64,000 bases of DNA from Paramarasmius palmivorus (Eukaryota; Basidiomycota; Agaricomycetes; Agaricales; Marasmiaceae). The notes beneath the pieces were generated by a model. It searched no databases. It was not told the origin of the DNA and saw only the letters and a list, made by a program, of their open reading frames with translations. A program made the translations under genes and the position numbers. Positions 45,842-57,250 of the stretch are shown here, in pieces (positions within the stretch are counted from its first letter, which is position 1; every line of letters starts with the position of its first letter). The stretch lies in the NCBI GenBank assembly GCA_037176845.1, contig JAYKXP010000042.1, positions 367,502 through 431,501 of the forward strand, in the 5' to 3' direction.

Positions 45842-47608
45842 TCAATAATGTACGCTAAGTACAGTCCCGTTCCATGGGTCTTCCGCATCATCATCGAAAA
45901 CCACAGGTACGATGGTTGGTGTATATAAGTCTGACCAAGTATTGATCTCCTTGCGCGCTGCATCAGCCAAACTCTCTGGTGATCTCCATCTGACCTTCAT
46001 TCCACTGTTTCGCAATGTCTCTAGATCAGATACAAGCGTGGCCTCCGGTTCGAAGAAATTACTAAAATCGACTTTGAAAGCCTTCAGCTTTGCAATGCCT
46101 GTACCATCCGGGGGGTTAGTTCTGGATTTGGCAAATGGGATTAACGCGTCCGACATCGATGGGTGGACTGATTGAAAGTAAACGTCAACGAGGTTAGGGC
46201 ATAATACTCCATCGGTGCCGGTAAAAGTGTGGATGAAGCTGTCTGTGATACTTCGAAATTGCCCGTCGCCTTGGGCGTTGCTCACTTTCAACATTGAAAG
46301 CGAAGGAACATGTCGGAGCCAGCTCTTCATCACCGAATCGGTGCACGGCACCAACAACTCGAGGTGTGACAGGCTCACTTTCGATCGTTTGACAACGGAG
46401 AGGAATGGCGGATCGAAGTATGCCGCGACCGTATTGGAATTGAACGTTGTGATGGAGAGCGTCGTTAAAGCCGGGGCAGTAATGACGCTGAAGAACTCTT
46501 CGATGCTTGACATTTCGGTAATTCCATCGTTGTATTCGCAATCGAACTCCAAAGAGAACTCTTCCAAATTCTCGAATTCTATATTTGACGGCCGGACTTC
46601 GCTGAGGGGTTCCAACCCCATATCGATAGTCAGAACACAGGATTGCAGATTGTGACAGCACGTTCTAAGAATCTGGAAGGCCGTATTCTGCGATATTATT
46701 CCAGCTTCCCGTGGATGGAGAAGTTGGAGATCGACAAGGTTCCCCCACTTGACAGGTAGTGAGAGGGGGTTTGTCCCATCCTCGACCACGAATAACGAAC
46801 GGAGAGATGGCGATTCATAAAGACGACGCAAATGTAAGGAATCGGGAACCCTAAAATCTTCCGGCTCAATATCGTATTCTATGCGTATCACGTCCAAGAT
46901 CCTGAGTTGTGGTAACTCTGTGTGCGCCAGTCTTTCCCCGAGGAAACGTATTATCGGGGAAGGAACTCGCAGCTCAGCCTCTTTCCACCGGTGAGCCTGT
47001 CCGCAGAAGACCTCTAAAACGCTTTCGTAGAGAGTCAAGATATGTGATGCTTGGTCCAACACGACGGGATTTTCATCAACATCCTTGGGAAGGGTATGCC
47101 ACGTCGGTGCAAAAACTGCGAATGATATTGGTAATGATCCGGACCTTTTGAGCCATTCCAATACCCCAAGCCGTTTTTCCCGTACGATTCCATATAGGAT
47201 TGAGAAGTAGGAAAGATCGAAAGTGGAAGGGAGGTGTACGTGTATCTCGGACCATAGACTGGGAGTGTGAAGAGCGACGTTACGCCAGGTGCGACAGATA
47301 GTAGTGAGCAGTAAAGGCGGATCCTTCACGCTACACCTCGGGAATTGATTATCAGGAAGACATTTAACGAATATCTCTCCCAAAATATCCGGGGGCATTC
47401 GCTGGATGGGAGATACACGATGTCGGTCAATGAGCTTTCTCAACTCCTCGCGTTCCTCTTCTAGTTTTTGGATTTGTTCCTCAATGATGCGAAGCCTTTC
47501 GTGATACTGGTAAATAATGGCTCCTGTGGTATGCTTTTCATGGCTCTTTCCCTCTCCGAGGTCACGAAAGCAATGTTTTCTGTTGGCGTCCGTGTCAACG
47601 ACCTGCAT
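45842..47608 (-). CDS. F-box protein, 588 aa, single exon
   Basis: Typical agaricomycete F-box protein, probable SCF adaptor. ATG 47606-47608 starts MQVVDTDANRKHCFRDLGEG. A short coiled coil (RLRIIEEQIQKLEEEREELR) precedes the F-box around residues 66-110: IQRMPPDILGEIFVKCLPDN, then LLLTTICRTWRNVALHTPSL, WSEIHVHLPSTF. This coiled coil plus P-x-D-I-L-G-E-I-F arrangement is the standard family layout. The remaining 450 residues are irregular leucine-rich segments (LPQLRILDVIRIEY, LEEFSLEFDCEYN, PALTTLSITTFNS, LSHLELLVPC). No intron is needed. Ligand is unknown. Confidence 0.9.
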   Translation of the reverse strand: MQVVDTDANRKHCFRDLGEGKSHEKHTTGAIIYQYHERLRIIEEQIQKLEEEREELRKLIDRHRVSPIQRMPPDILGEIFVKCLPDNQFPRCSVKDPPLLLTTICRTWRNVALHTPSLWSEIHVHLPSTFDLSYFSILYGIVREKRLGVLEWLKRSGSLPISFAVFAPTWHTLPKDVDENPVVLDQASHILTLYESVLEVFCGQAHRWKEAELRVPSPIIRFLGERLAHTELPQLRILDVIRIEYDIEPEDFRVPDSLHLRRLYESPSLRSLFVVEDGTNPLSLPVKWGNLVDLQLLHPREAGIISQNTAFQILRTCCHNLQSCVLTIDMGLEPLSEVRPSNIEFENLEEFSLEFDCEYNDGITEMSSIEEFFSVITAPALTTLSITTFNSNTVAAYFDPPFLSVVKRSKVSLSHLELLVPCTDSVMKSWLRHVPSLSMLKVSNAQGDGQFRSITDSFIHTFTGTDGVLCPNLVDVYFQSVHPSMSDALIPFAKSRTNPPDGTGIAKLKAFKVDFSNFFEPEATLVSDLETLRNSGMKVRWRSPESLADAARKEINTWSDLYTPTIVPVVFDDDAEDPWNGTVLSVHY

Positions 47609-48058
47609 CTATCACGATGAATTTGTGAGTCTTTTCCAAGTCTGATTACAGGATATTAGATGTCTAGATGAAGTTTTTGTACCGAAAAGTTCCGTACCAG
47701 ACTTGATTCGATGGACGCTTTTGATTTGACAACAAGAGTGGTGGTGGTTTTGAATGAAGAAAGATTATGTATAACTAGCGCTCGTGAATTCAGGAATGGT
47801 GCTTACAAGTTAGGCCTTTAGGCCTTGGATAAGTGTACTAATAGGTCAGAAAAATGCTATGGAATTAGAGAGCCACACTCGCATCAAAAACGTTCGTGAC
47901 TACGTACGGGTCAGAACGCAGGTTACAGTCTACAAATGCAATGAACAAGACATGGCAAAGAAAGCAGTATGGTATCAAGTATGAAGAAGCAATGTAAGAA
48001 ATATAATGTCAGTACGTGATAATAAATATCAAGTATTGGGCCTGATCAGAAATGTATT
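47609..48058. other. Intergenic
   Basis: 450 bp between the F-box start and the phosphatase stop, containing its promoter and the neighbour's 3' UTR. A near-palindromic TTAGGCCTTTAGGCCTT lies at about 47,811-47,827. No coding frame is supported. Confidence 0.4.
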
Positions 48059-50053
48059 TCACATTCCTGAAGGCACCGATTTGACACCCCAGCCAAATGC
48101 TTCGAATGTGATGGGGAGCACACCGCTCGCCAAAGCTGCAATCCCGGAGTAGACAATAACTTTGGTCAAGACTAAAAGCGAACGCGATTAGCACACGGAA
48201 CAGTTCCTAAGTCAAGCGACATACCATCAGCATCGTAGTGCTTCACTATGTCAATCTCCTTTCCAGGACCCTCTTCGCCACCCTTGCTCTTCTCTGTGAT
48301 AACCGGTCCATTCCCAGATTTACCTCTCAGCTTGATTTCTGAACCCCTTCCGTTGCCAAGCACATTCGTCGCACTCCCAACTGCCCCATCTTCACCACCA
48401 AAGTCCAACCCCAGACTCCCTGGCAAGTCGATAACACTAGGAATAGGCCTCAACCCGCTCAACGACTCCCCAGGATGATCAGGGTCGAACCTGAACTCGC
48501 TAGGCACACTTTTATAATCCGTCGCAGGAGTGTAGAACCTACGGTTGGGGAGTGTCATCAACCCAGCGAGGAAACGGATAATAGGCGGCAGCACGATGTG
48601 GAGCAGCGATTTGGCGACGAGACGCCATGCGAAAATGACGAGAATACCAAACACCATCTTGAGGGTTGCAGTGAACCACCAAGATAGCATATCATCGAAT
48701 CCACGCTGGTGAGGCATCCATACCGATTCCGCATAGGTTTCATGTTGGACATGAACCAAATTCCAACCCGATCCAGGCATAGGTCGAGGTGTTATTATGG
48801 AGGAGAGATTGAAGAAGGATAGAGTCCAGCGAGAGATTGTGACTCCGAGAACGACGCTGACGAATGCGATAGCGTCTTCGAAGCACGGGCAATCATCAAC
48901 CGGTTGCGGATGTTGGTTAACGAGAAGAAGGGCAAGGGGTATCAAAACTAGGGGGACCTGCCAACCCGCGGTATCGACCCAGGTTCCGAGGTGGGCACAA
49001 AGACCCAAGCCACGGAATAGGTTAATTGTGGCGAACGATGAATCCAACGACATGAAGGGGTATAATAAGATGGCGGGTACGTTGATGGGCAGACCAGGGA
49101 AGTCGGTCAGCATCCACCAAAGTGTCCCTCCAAGAAGAACGCCCATGACACAGTCGGTAAACGAGTGCATCGCTGTGTACAGTCTCCCGAAGACAATGGA
49201 GAAGGTGTACCACAATAAGATGAGCACGAGGATAGTGAAGGTCTCCGGCGAGATAGAAGCCTCGGCATCCGCGGTTGGCGTCGCTAGCTTGTAAATGTGA
49301 GAGAAAAAGAACAGTGCAATGGAAACACTGTTGGTAGAGTGTGTAGAAGGGAAGCCGTATTCAAGATGATGTGAACCAATTGCTATCAAACCATGACGTT
49401 CAGTGCCGCTAGGAAACGCTCAGGGAGAGAAAAAACTTACTCAGTCTAGTAACGGGTGGTGCGAATGGTCTAGGAGAGCAAAATAGGTCTTTAAAGAAGG
49501 AGGAAAAATAGACTCCTGAAGCCAGAACTAAGACCAATCTGAAGAGAAATGTTGGCGTGGCGTCCAAATCAAGAATTGCATGTTCAGCTCACTCGAATCC
49601 TAGCTCTGGATATCCAAAGAAGAACAGAGCAGGCAGTACAGTCATGAAGAACGTATGGGTTCCCAAGGACGACGTATACACAAAGTAAGCGTCAAGCCAA
49701 GGCGTTCGAATGGCATCCTTGACAGTTAATGTCAGCAAATGAACCTGGGCGCAACCGGGCGTAACAACCCTACACACCTGCATTTTTGCAATTATCCTGG
49801 ACTCTACCGCCACCATCTTCACCAGCCTCCTCCGAATTCCCGCCCTCCACCAAGATAACGTTGCTTCATAGACATCCAGAGCCTGTCTCCTCGGGCTACC
49901 CTCGACATTTGTGTTCAGGTGGCTTCCGGGTTCTGTGTAATAGGAATAACCCTGTTTTTCCGGAGACGGTGAAGATGCCCTGGATGAAGGTGCTGAATCA
50001 ATGTCCAATTCGAAATGGACATGTCCGTTGGGTTTTTCGTTGATGTCGTTCAT
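48059..50053 (-). CDS. Sphingoid-base 1-phosphate phosphatase (PAP2 superfamily, LCB3/YSR2-like)
   Basis: ER-membrane lipid phosphatase that removes phosphate from dihydrosphingosine/phytosphingosine 1-phosphate. ATG 50051-50053 starts MNDINEKPNGHVHFELDIDS; the two codons upstream, including a GTG, are not needed. Exons give a hydrophilic N-terminus, then DAIRTPWLDAYFVYTSSLGT and FFMTVLPALFFFGYPELGFE. The three PAP2 motifs are complete: KDLFCSPRP (K-x6-R-P), YGFPSTHSTNS (P-S-x-H), and GRLYTAMHSFTDCVMG (S/G-R-x5-H-x3-D). Helices follow, including MLSWWFTATLKMVFGILVIF. The last intron (GTATGT...TTTAG) adds an exon LTKVIVYSGIAALASGVLPI ending PSGM at 48059, an extra C-terminal membrane helix. 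Sphingolipid signalling and heat-stress roles are from yeast. Confidence 0.9.
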
Positions 50054-50698
50054 GGTCACGTTTATGGTTTGTCGTAAAAGGTTTGCGTAGTAGACAGGTA
50101 GTAGATATTTTCTCAGAGAAGATACGTTAGAGGAGATAGGTGACCATGGGCTTTCGAGACAAGGATGTGGGGCTGGTGAAATGGAAATAGGGCGGCGGAT
50201 GTGAAGGTTGTCGGAACGGTTAATCGCAAAAATTGTAGTCAGACCACATGTGCTGACTAAAAAAACATTGCCATTTGTGGGCGCCGGTGCCTCAACGTAA
50301 GTTCCAAGCTAACTTCTGCGAGGAAAGGGAACGTTCAAGCAGCTCAAAGTTGGAAAGCCATCCAAGAGCGGAAGAGAGGTGGTAGAGAATAACAGGGATG
50401 AACACGCTCCATTCAACGGGTGTTCGAAATACGGGGGTCAAAATTCTTACCCCTTTTGCACCTACACATTCCTGGATAAATTTCTTTACTTACTGGGCCC
50501 AGGTTCCAATCACCGACAGCCAAGGGTCGGGTTGTCTTGAGTGTTCATACGTGAAGCTAAGCTTCAAGAATGTAATGATATTGTCCGGGCAGAAAGAGAG
50601 CACACTAAAAGATAGTAATAAGGAACTCGTTTGCGTTCAAACCGCGATCAATGGAATAGAGGATATCCAGAGGCCCTAGAACTCGCGAAACTCGACAC
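50054..50698. other. Intergenic
   Basis: 645 bp between the phosphatase start and the stop of the secreted repeat gene. A 93-codon plus frame (50398-50679) has no supporting feature. The rest is non-coding by inspection. Confidence 0.4.
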
Positions 50699-52038
50699 TT
50701 AGGCTTCCCTATCAGCCTCTTTACGACGCCAGTTGTTGTCGTCGACCTGTCAAGGAGTCAACCTGAGTCGAGGAAATGAATTAGTTTGACGCACTGCGGA
50801 AACTTGGAAACCATCCTGAAAGGAATATGTTCATACATAGGACTTCAGAACATGGGCTTGTCAGGACATACCGGGTCAGAACAAGTCAGAACCAATCTGT
50901 CAATATTCGTCAGATCCAGAGATAGGTAGAGAGTTCACAAAAAAAAACTCACCGCTAGGTCTGCATTTCTCCGGTCAACGGTGATGAATCCGTCTGTACC
51001 TTCGTTTGCACGCTCCATCGGAGACTGCCCGTGCATCAGTAACAGATACCATAGTCCATATATTGTTCAGGGAAGAGCTTACAGCCTCACGACGTTGAGG
51101 GTCCCATGAATCGGCCTGAAAAAAAATATCAGCATTTCCGAACATTTCTGAAGACTGAAAAACACGCACGGCCTCAAGATCCCATGGGTCGGTCTGAAAA
51201 TAGTCATTACATATCAAGGCCACTCGACAGCACGAGAAGAAACGAACGTACCCCCCTTCTGAATAGTTCGTGATCGCTTCGACGGGGTCTTACAGCCTCA
51301 CGTCGCTCCCAATCAGTTACTTCGTTCTGATTTCTCGTGAATTCTTGAATAATGTCACACAAGAAGAGTTAAATATACCCCAGTGGATGGTGCGTGGCTA
51401 TCTCGGCGAAACTGAGTCTAGTAAGTGTTAGTGTTACATGCCGAGTGTACGATGTCCAGAAAAGGCACCCACAATGTCAGGCTCACATCGCAGCCAATCA
51501 TGGATATCAGCCTGCAAGTCGAGAATCTTGACCATGAGTTCCTTGCGTGCATATGGCAGGAGATGTGAACTGACTGTCGGAGTATCCGGTATGTGACTAT
51601 CTCGACGAGACTGGGCCTCGTAAAGTCAGGAGGACAATGCATAGCGGCTTCGGGAAAAGAAACCTACAGCCTCGCGTTGCCATTCGTGTACCTCTGTCTG
51701 TGAGTCAAGGGTTTGGCTATGAGTTTTTATACGAATCATAAGATAAGGCCTTACCGTAGCAGAGTATGGTTCGTGGTTCGTGTCAGTGTCGTCCTATCAC
51801 ACTTTATCAGCAAGACACAATGACTAATTGCCACACAAAACCTACCGTTAAACGACGACCCCATTCATTTCCATCAGTCTGAGAAATTAGTCTATCGGTT
51901 GAACGTCGAATTGCCATCTGAGGCTTAAGGACGACTCACACGAAATGGTTCGTGGTTTGTACGTGCGCCTATAGGGCTTGCGAGAACAGTGGAAGCCAAT
52001 GTCAAGACTGCAAGGATGAGGCTGAGCTTGAAGTGCAT
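50699..52038 (-). CDS. Secreted repetitive peptide precursor made of phase-0 micro-exons
   Basis: Unrecognised small secreted protein. Exon 1 (52038-51940) encodes a signal peptide MHFKLSLILAVLTLASTVLA, then SPIGARTNHEPFR. It is followed by very short exons, all multiples of three and each flanked by AG and GT: 51878-51846 (TDGNEWGRRLT), 51793-51755 (DDTDTNHEPYSAT), 51697-51668 (TEVHEWQREA), 51326-51294 (NEVTDWERREA), 51193-51170 (TDPWDLEA), 51115-51083 (ADSWDPQRREA), 51024-50953 (24 codons with TVDRRNADLA), 50815-50795 (DGFQVSA) and 50746-50699 (VDDNNWRRKEADREA, stop). Total 144 codons. Most exons repeat the pattern D-x-x-W-x-R-R-E-A. RR/RK before EA resembles Kex2 cleavage followed by Glu-Ala trimming, so mature peptides may be released. 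A possible further exon with a lost donor lies at 51511-51487. RNA evidence is needed to confirm the splicing. Confidence 0.7.
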
Positions 52039-52996
52039 CTTCCCTTGGTGGAGCCTGAAAGGCATTGTGCATGCGAATTAAATACACGAGCCAGGCAGTG
52101 CCTTGTCCATCATCATTTGTAGGTAGGCTTTGGGTAGGCTAACACTCTTCCGGCAAAGTCGTGTTATTGTGTTGAATTTGAGCGCAGAGCAACCGATTGA
52201 CAGCGGCGTTGAGGTATCCAGGTACCTAGTATTTCGAGAGGGCAAAAAAAAAACACGCTTGACCGAGTTTTGGTCAGTGTGACCTTCCGCCGCTTTAGTC
52301 GGGTTCAAACGATATTCCCCATTTGCTTCTTCATCAGCTTGAGAATGCTGAATGTTGACGTGGTGAAAGGAACAGAACGCGAAATGGTTTGGATGATGGT
52401 TTGGGAAGAGAGAGATGTGACTCTGTGACGCGTCCATGAGCGCTGCTCTTTCTCTGCAACCACCATCTTCCCTTCAATTGCAAAAGACTACCAGTGCCCA
52501 GACGTATGTATCTAGATCTCCGAGAACAAGGCAAGACATACTAAGCTCTTCGATTCATTTCACTGACTTACTGATACCAGGAACGCACGGTCATCGACAA
52601 TGCCTCCAGAGGGGTTCCAAGAAAAAGTTTGGTATTGGAAAGGCCTTGATCGAAAGTTCATGCTTGGTGCGTTTTGCTCTACCTCCTGATAAGTTACTTT
52701 CCGTTGATATAGCTGTAGGCCCTTTTTTAAAATTCACACCCATATTAGTCGAACTGTCACGAAGAGCTACGCATAAGCATATATCCTCACGGGCAACACT
52801 GCTGGAAGACATGATCATTTTCACAATGACGGGGATTGGCCTCATTGAGGCGGTGCTGAACCTTTAGGCTCTCATCTCTCTTCACTGGTTTTGATATAGA
52901 TAATGTATGGTGTATTATTGTTGGTATATATGACATTTTAGCTACAAAAGACCAGATACTTACGCAGATAGAAGATAGCACCGACGAAATAAGCGA
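52039..52996. other. Intergenic with an unproven plus-strand ORF
   Basis: About 960 bp upstream of the secreted-peptide gene. A plus-strand frame at 52436-52867 (143 codons, MSAALSLQPPSSLQLQKTTS, ending FTMTGIGLIEAVLNL) has an ATG and no stop. The minus strand is also open nearby and no domain is seen. I rate it at about one in four of being real. The 52,039-52,300 part should be the promoter of the secreted-peptide gene. Confidence 0.4.
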
Positions 52997-55465
52997 CTAC
53001 TCGTTGTCTTCGGCATTAGTACCGCCACCGTGTTCCGCGTCAGCGATGGCATTGGTGTCGGGAAGAGGATCCGTCAAAAGCACGGCGAACATGAGATTGA
53101 AATGTGCGGTGGGATGTGCAGGATTCATCTTCATTTTCCAAGGCCCGGAGATGGTAAAGCCTGCGGCGACGATTGTTTTATCTGGAATTTCGCCGAAGTA
53201 CCTGTTCATCGAGGCAAGTTTTGCCCAACCCTTCGGTGTCGGTCTGAACCCCTCAACGCCATTGGAAGGATCCGGCCTTCCGTCATACACAGGTACTGCA
53301 AATGAATGAGCACTGTGGCGCAGTACAAAGAAAACCTCGACTTACTTTCGTCGGCAAAGAGCATGTACGGAGGACTTGGTGGGATGTTCTGATCGTTGTC
53401 TTTAGATTTCTTTGTCTTCATGGTCTTACCTTTATCGTCGGCAAGACTATCCATGCCTTCTGTGCTGGGTGTCGCTGCGGAAATATATTTAAGTCGGAAC
53501 ATAGGAGTGAATAGATGCGATTTACTTACAACTGAAGGTCGTCACTTTAAAATTCTCCTTTTTGGATTGAAGCAGCAAAGCAGCCCCGTAGATTGGGCAA
53601 TGGACAACATTGCTTCGCATGAGGGTACAGATGAATGCCGATGCGTATTGAATATCCTGGGATAGAAGCTGAAGGTGTAATTTGCGGGACCGGGCATTGT
53701 CATCTCCGCTCCCGAAAAGTAAGTCTGATCCTTGAGAAACACCTAAAGCGACAAAGATCGCTGGCAAGTTCAATGCAGGCGATTTGCAAATGATCGCAGA
53801 CTCCAGGCTTCGATCAGTTCTAGCGACGAATGGGGAGCATCGTGTAACGTTGATATATTGCGCATGTCTCTCAAAAGACATCATCCGAAGAACCGTGCTG
53901 TAAAAACAAGGAAAATCAGTTAGAAGCCTAGTCGATGTGCCGGTACTCACGTTTGTTCAAGTGTATCGAGGTGGGCCATTACTTTCCCGTATTTTGCGGG
54001 ATTGAGGACGCCTGACTGGGGTTCTCGTGCCAGTCTCCCGGCGTAGGGCATTAGTTTGCCGGGTCGCATTCTGCCAAGTAATGAATTAGTAAGGTGCTAC
54101 TCGAACGTTAGTGCACGTACGAGGAAATCCAGGGTTTTCGAGCCAGTTCCAAGTAGAAATTCCACAGGACTTCATGCTGTAGTTTCCTGTCGAATATTTG
54201 CCGAACAACGGGATGCATAGTTAGGTATGGATCGACTCTGCCATAGGGTGTTTTTCAGATGAGTACTAGGTGTATAAAGATGAAACGGCGTACGACGTGT
54301 CCTCTTCTTCAGTATAACTCTGGTTGGATTGAGTCTCGTCGTCCTGGTCTTTCATATCTTCGTCGCAGTTAGGATCACCCAAGCCATCACTGGCTTGGCA
54401 GTCCGCTTCTTCACCGCCATTCGAAGAACTTTCCTCCATTTCCTCAGCTTCTTCTGATTCGTCTGCTATTAGTTTGGGTTTTTTGGCTATTTTTGAGGGC
54501 ATTTGGGATAGCGGTGGCGGGCTGAGGATACAGGTAAGAATGTCACGCAGATGTTATTCAAGTTGGACTAGTTACCTATGCTCATGGCTTGGTGTTTCGT
54601 CCTCACATTCATCCCTTATGCGAACTGTCAGTTGGAAGCACAACAAGAACGTTGCGAGACGTACTGTTCGCGGGAGCGTTTCATTTTTCCTACGTTTTTT
54701 TCTAGGAGAGTGTTGTCCCTGAAAGTTCAGATTAGAATGCTTCGTATTGCGAGTTATGAAGTAGCTTGCCATTCTGGGGTTTCAGAGCGATTCTCTTGTG
54801 TATTCTGCGCAACTCTGAGTAAGAAGGTTCAGTGCACAGAGTAGAGGAAGAATGAAACTCGGTTATTCCCGTACTCTTTCTCGGTATCAGTGGCCTGGGT
54901 GTTGCGTTCATTCGGATTCTGCTCCTTGAGCTTGTTTCTGGGGAAATGTATACTGTAAGCGTAAGGGCACGAGGATTTGAAGGTATAAAATTACATTCTT
55001 TCACTGGCTCGTCGTCCAGTTGGTTGTACAGCCCGTTTAGAAGGTTGTGTCTTAGCTGGCTTGGTGTCCTCCGATTTAATTGCAGAATTGAGAAGCCTCT
55101 TATTCTCCGTCAACGGCGCAGGCAGCGAGCTATTAGACTTCCTGGAAATGAAAGTTATTAGTTGAAGGTGAGCTATAAGTTGCAAAGGCTTACAATTTGG
55201 ATTTGGTCTTGCTTGGCTTTGTGACAGTTGAGTTGTTGACGTGGTTGTTAATCGGTGTAGTTTTTATAGGAGAGCCTTCACTGGAAGAGATGGGTGTAAG
55301 CTCCGACCTTGACGGATAGGGTTATTGGCAAATTGAAAAGGCATGCATGGAGAATACATACCCCACAGACGTTTGTCTGCTCTGAGACTGCTTGACCAGG
55401 GGGATCGAGGCAGCAGCAGCTGTCGGGGCGGGCAGTCGCATTTTGAGTTTGACTTGCTTTGGCAT
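52997..55465 (-). CDS. Hypothetical multi-exon protein, probably nuclear
   Basis: Not recognised. ATG 55463-55465 starts MPKQVKLKMRLPAPTAAAAS, spliced into Lys/Ser-rich exons (KSNSSLPAPLTENKRLL; EDTKPAKTQPSKRAVQP). A charged exon follows (MPSKIAKKPKLIADESEEAE, EDMKDQDDETQSNQSYTEEE). More ordered exons come later: MMSFERHAQYINVTRCSPFV, SPALNLPAIFVALGVSQGSD, QYASAFICTLMRSNVVHCPI, then the last exon (MNRYFGEIPDKTIVAAGFTI, GPWKMKMNPAHPTAHFNLMF) ending NAEDNE at 52997. The basic N-terminus and acidic middle suggest a nuclear protein. Several internal boundaries between 53.9 and 55.2 kb are not fixed. It could be two genes. No function is offered. Confidence 0.6.
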
Positions 55466-56059
55466 GGCAGAAGGTCGCAGGGTTTGATAGACTGCAAACT
55501 CAGCCAGGTCCCTTTATATGCCCGTTGTTTTTGTTTAATTGGTCGAGAGATTCGTGCATTTATTGGTTGTGGGTAGCTAGACGTCGGAGTATTGGCTTGA
55601 TGTCTAGATACGTTGTTTTTGAGTTCTTGGTGTTGCTATGTATTTCTTTCTAGACTGCAAAGGGTAAAGCTTGAGTATGAAAGCAGAACAGGAATGGGTT
55701 GCGTTGCCGCTGGCGATGTTGCTGAATCAATGATGTGGAGTCGAGGTGGTCGGGGTCCGAATTAGATGTGACAACGTGACACTAGTCTGGCGACCTAGCA
55801 TTCTACTCCTCCGCTGTCCAGTTGAAATACCCGCTTTTTGGATCGGTAGACAAGAGAGGCCCAGCTACATCTAATGGAGGTACGTGCTACGCTGTGCAGG
55901 TCTATGTTTGAACAGTATTCACCGCACGTTCAGAAGCAACTATGCAGTGTCGTGGATTCCAAATACATGCCCGCTCAAACAATCCAACGGAAATATAATC
56001 AGTCTGACGATCGCAAACGTTGACCTATCTCGACATATTGTTTCTCTGCGTACTTGAAT
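55466..56059. other. Intergenic between divergent genes
   Basis: 595 bp separating two divergent hypothetical genes and presumably carrying both promoters. Frames at 55343-55653 are short and lack features. Confidence 0.4.
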
Positions 56060-57250
56060 ATGGAGAACTACGACGAAGAAAGAGCCAGTGAGTTTTCTTT
56101 TGCGTAGTGCCGTTCCGAGTTACTGAGTAACGTTATCGCAGAAAAAGAGCTTCAGTTATGGATTGAAGAACGGTCGCGTGCAGAACATTCAAAGGCGAAT
56201 GTCTGCAAGCTTTTGGAGGTTAGTTATGCTTGCTTTGCCGGGTGTTTCTGATATCATTCTTAAGCAGGATACTAAGGATATACGCACATTCGAATGCGGT
56301 ACACCACGCGCATGGCGCCTCATTACCAACGCAAACGAGCCAGAGGAATTTGTTTTCAAGATGCAGGGTATTCTCGTGGTGTCGGAGCTCCCTCCATTCA
56401 CCAAGTATTTAGGGAGGTATGTCCGACACGTCATGCGTGAATGCGCGAGCGTTGGGACTGACGCTTGTTTGAAGAAAATCGAATATTGCTTCGCTTCGGC
56501 AAGGAGTTACCTTGACTGGTTTAGGAATTCCGGAATTCGACAAAGCTGTTTCTGGTATCAAGATCGGGGATCTGCTACTCAAGAGGAATCTTCCTCCTCA
56601 AGGAACAGAGACACTTCATTGTATCGGAGAATTTCGCGGTGTTCAGACCGTGACTATCAGCAATCGCTATTTCACTCCTCAACAGCATGCCAAGGGCGAG
56701 CCAGCAGTCGAGATTCCCACCGAAATCGATCCACACGGCACCCTACGAAGAGTTTCTCGGTTGGAGTATGTTCACACCCAGGAAAATACCGTGGAATACG
56801 AAAGATCGCAAAATAAAGAAAAAAAATCTTTGAGGTCAAGCGTCCTTTCGCCGTTCTGATCAAGCTGTATTCCTTAATAGTTTGACTTCAGGTTCGAACC
56901 ACTTTCGCCTGCCGCTTTTCGAGTCGGAGACCTCGTTGAAGTTCAATTCACATTGATGACAATCAAGTTGGGGCGATCCTTGTATAAGACACTTCCTGTG
57001 TTGAGGTCAATTACACTGCTGGATGATCATTTCAGCAAGGTTTGGTTTATCTTATATCGCATGTCGTGTATTTACTTATTCGATGAAACACCAGCAAGTC
57101 GAGTTTCAATCGATTTGCAGTTCCAGTACTCAGCGGAACTCTCAGATCCCCAAGCAGGTTATGTGTCTGAAAAGAAGAGCCGGAAATTGGGACGAAACAG
57201 AGGGAAGTGCTACAAAGCAGTTTCGGAAAATGGACATAGGTAGTAAGTAA
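56060..57250 (+). CDS. Hypothetical agaricomycete protein
   Basis: Not assigned to a characterised family, though its layout resembles uncharacterised proteins widespread in agaricomycetes. ATG 56060 (MENYDEERA) is spliced to KELQLWIEERSRAEHSK, then DTKDIRTFECGTPRAWRLIT and FKMQGILVVSELPPFTKYLG. The next exon is GIPEFDKAVSGIKIGDLLLK, GTETLHCIGEFRGVQTVTIS, then NRYFTPQQHAKGEPAVEIPT. Last exons carry FEPLSPAAFRVGDLVEVQFT, LRSITLLDDHFSKV and end GSATKQFRKMDIGSK at 57250. The F-R-V-G-D-L-V-E-V-Q block followed by V-L-R-S-I-T-L-L-D is what I recall from that group. No signal peptide or catalytic motif is visible. Confidence 0.65.

Noticed and set aside
45589..45963. 124-codon minus frame overlapping the F-box 3' end
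   Set aside because: It begins inside the F-box coding exon in another phase and has no motif.
49586..50059. GTG codon at 50057-50059 as the phosphatase start
   Set aside because: An ATG lies two codons downstream (50051-50053), and eukaryotic genes of this family start at ATG.
56880..56900. GGTTCGAACC as a tRNA T-loop
   Set aside because: No acceptor stem, D-arm or anticodon arm can be drawn around it, and it lies inside a hypothetical gene.
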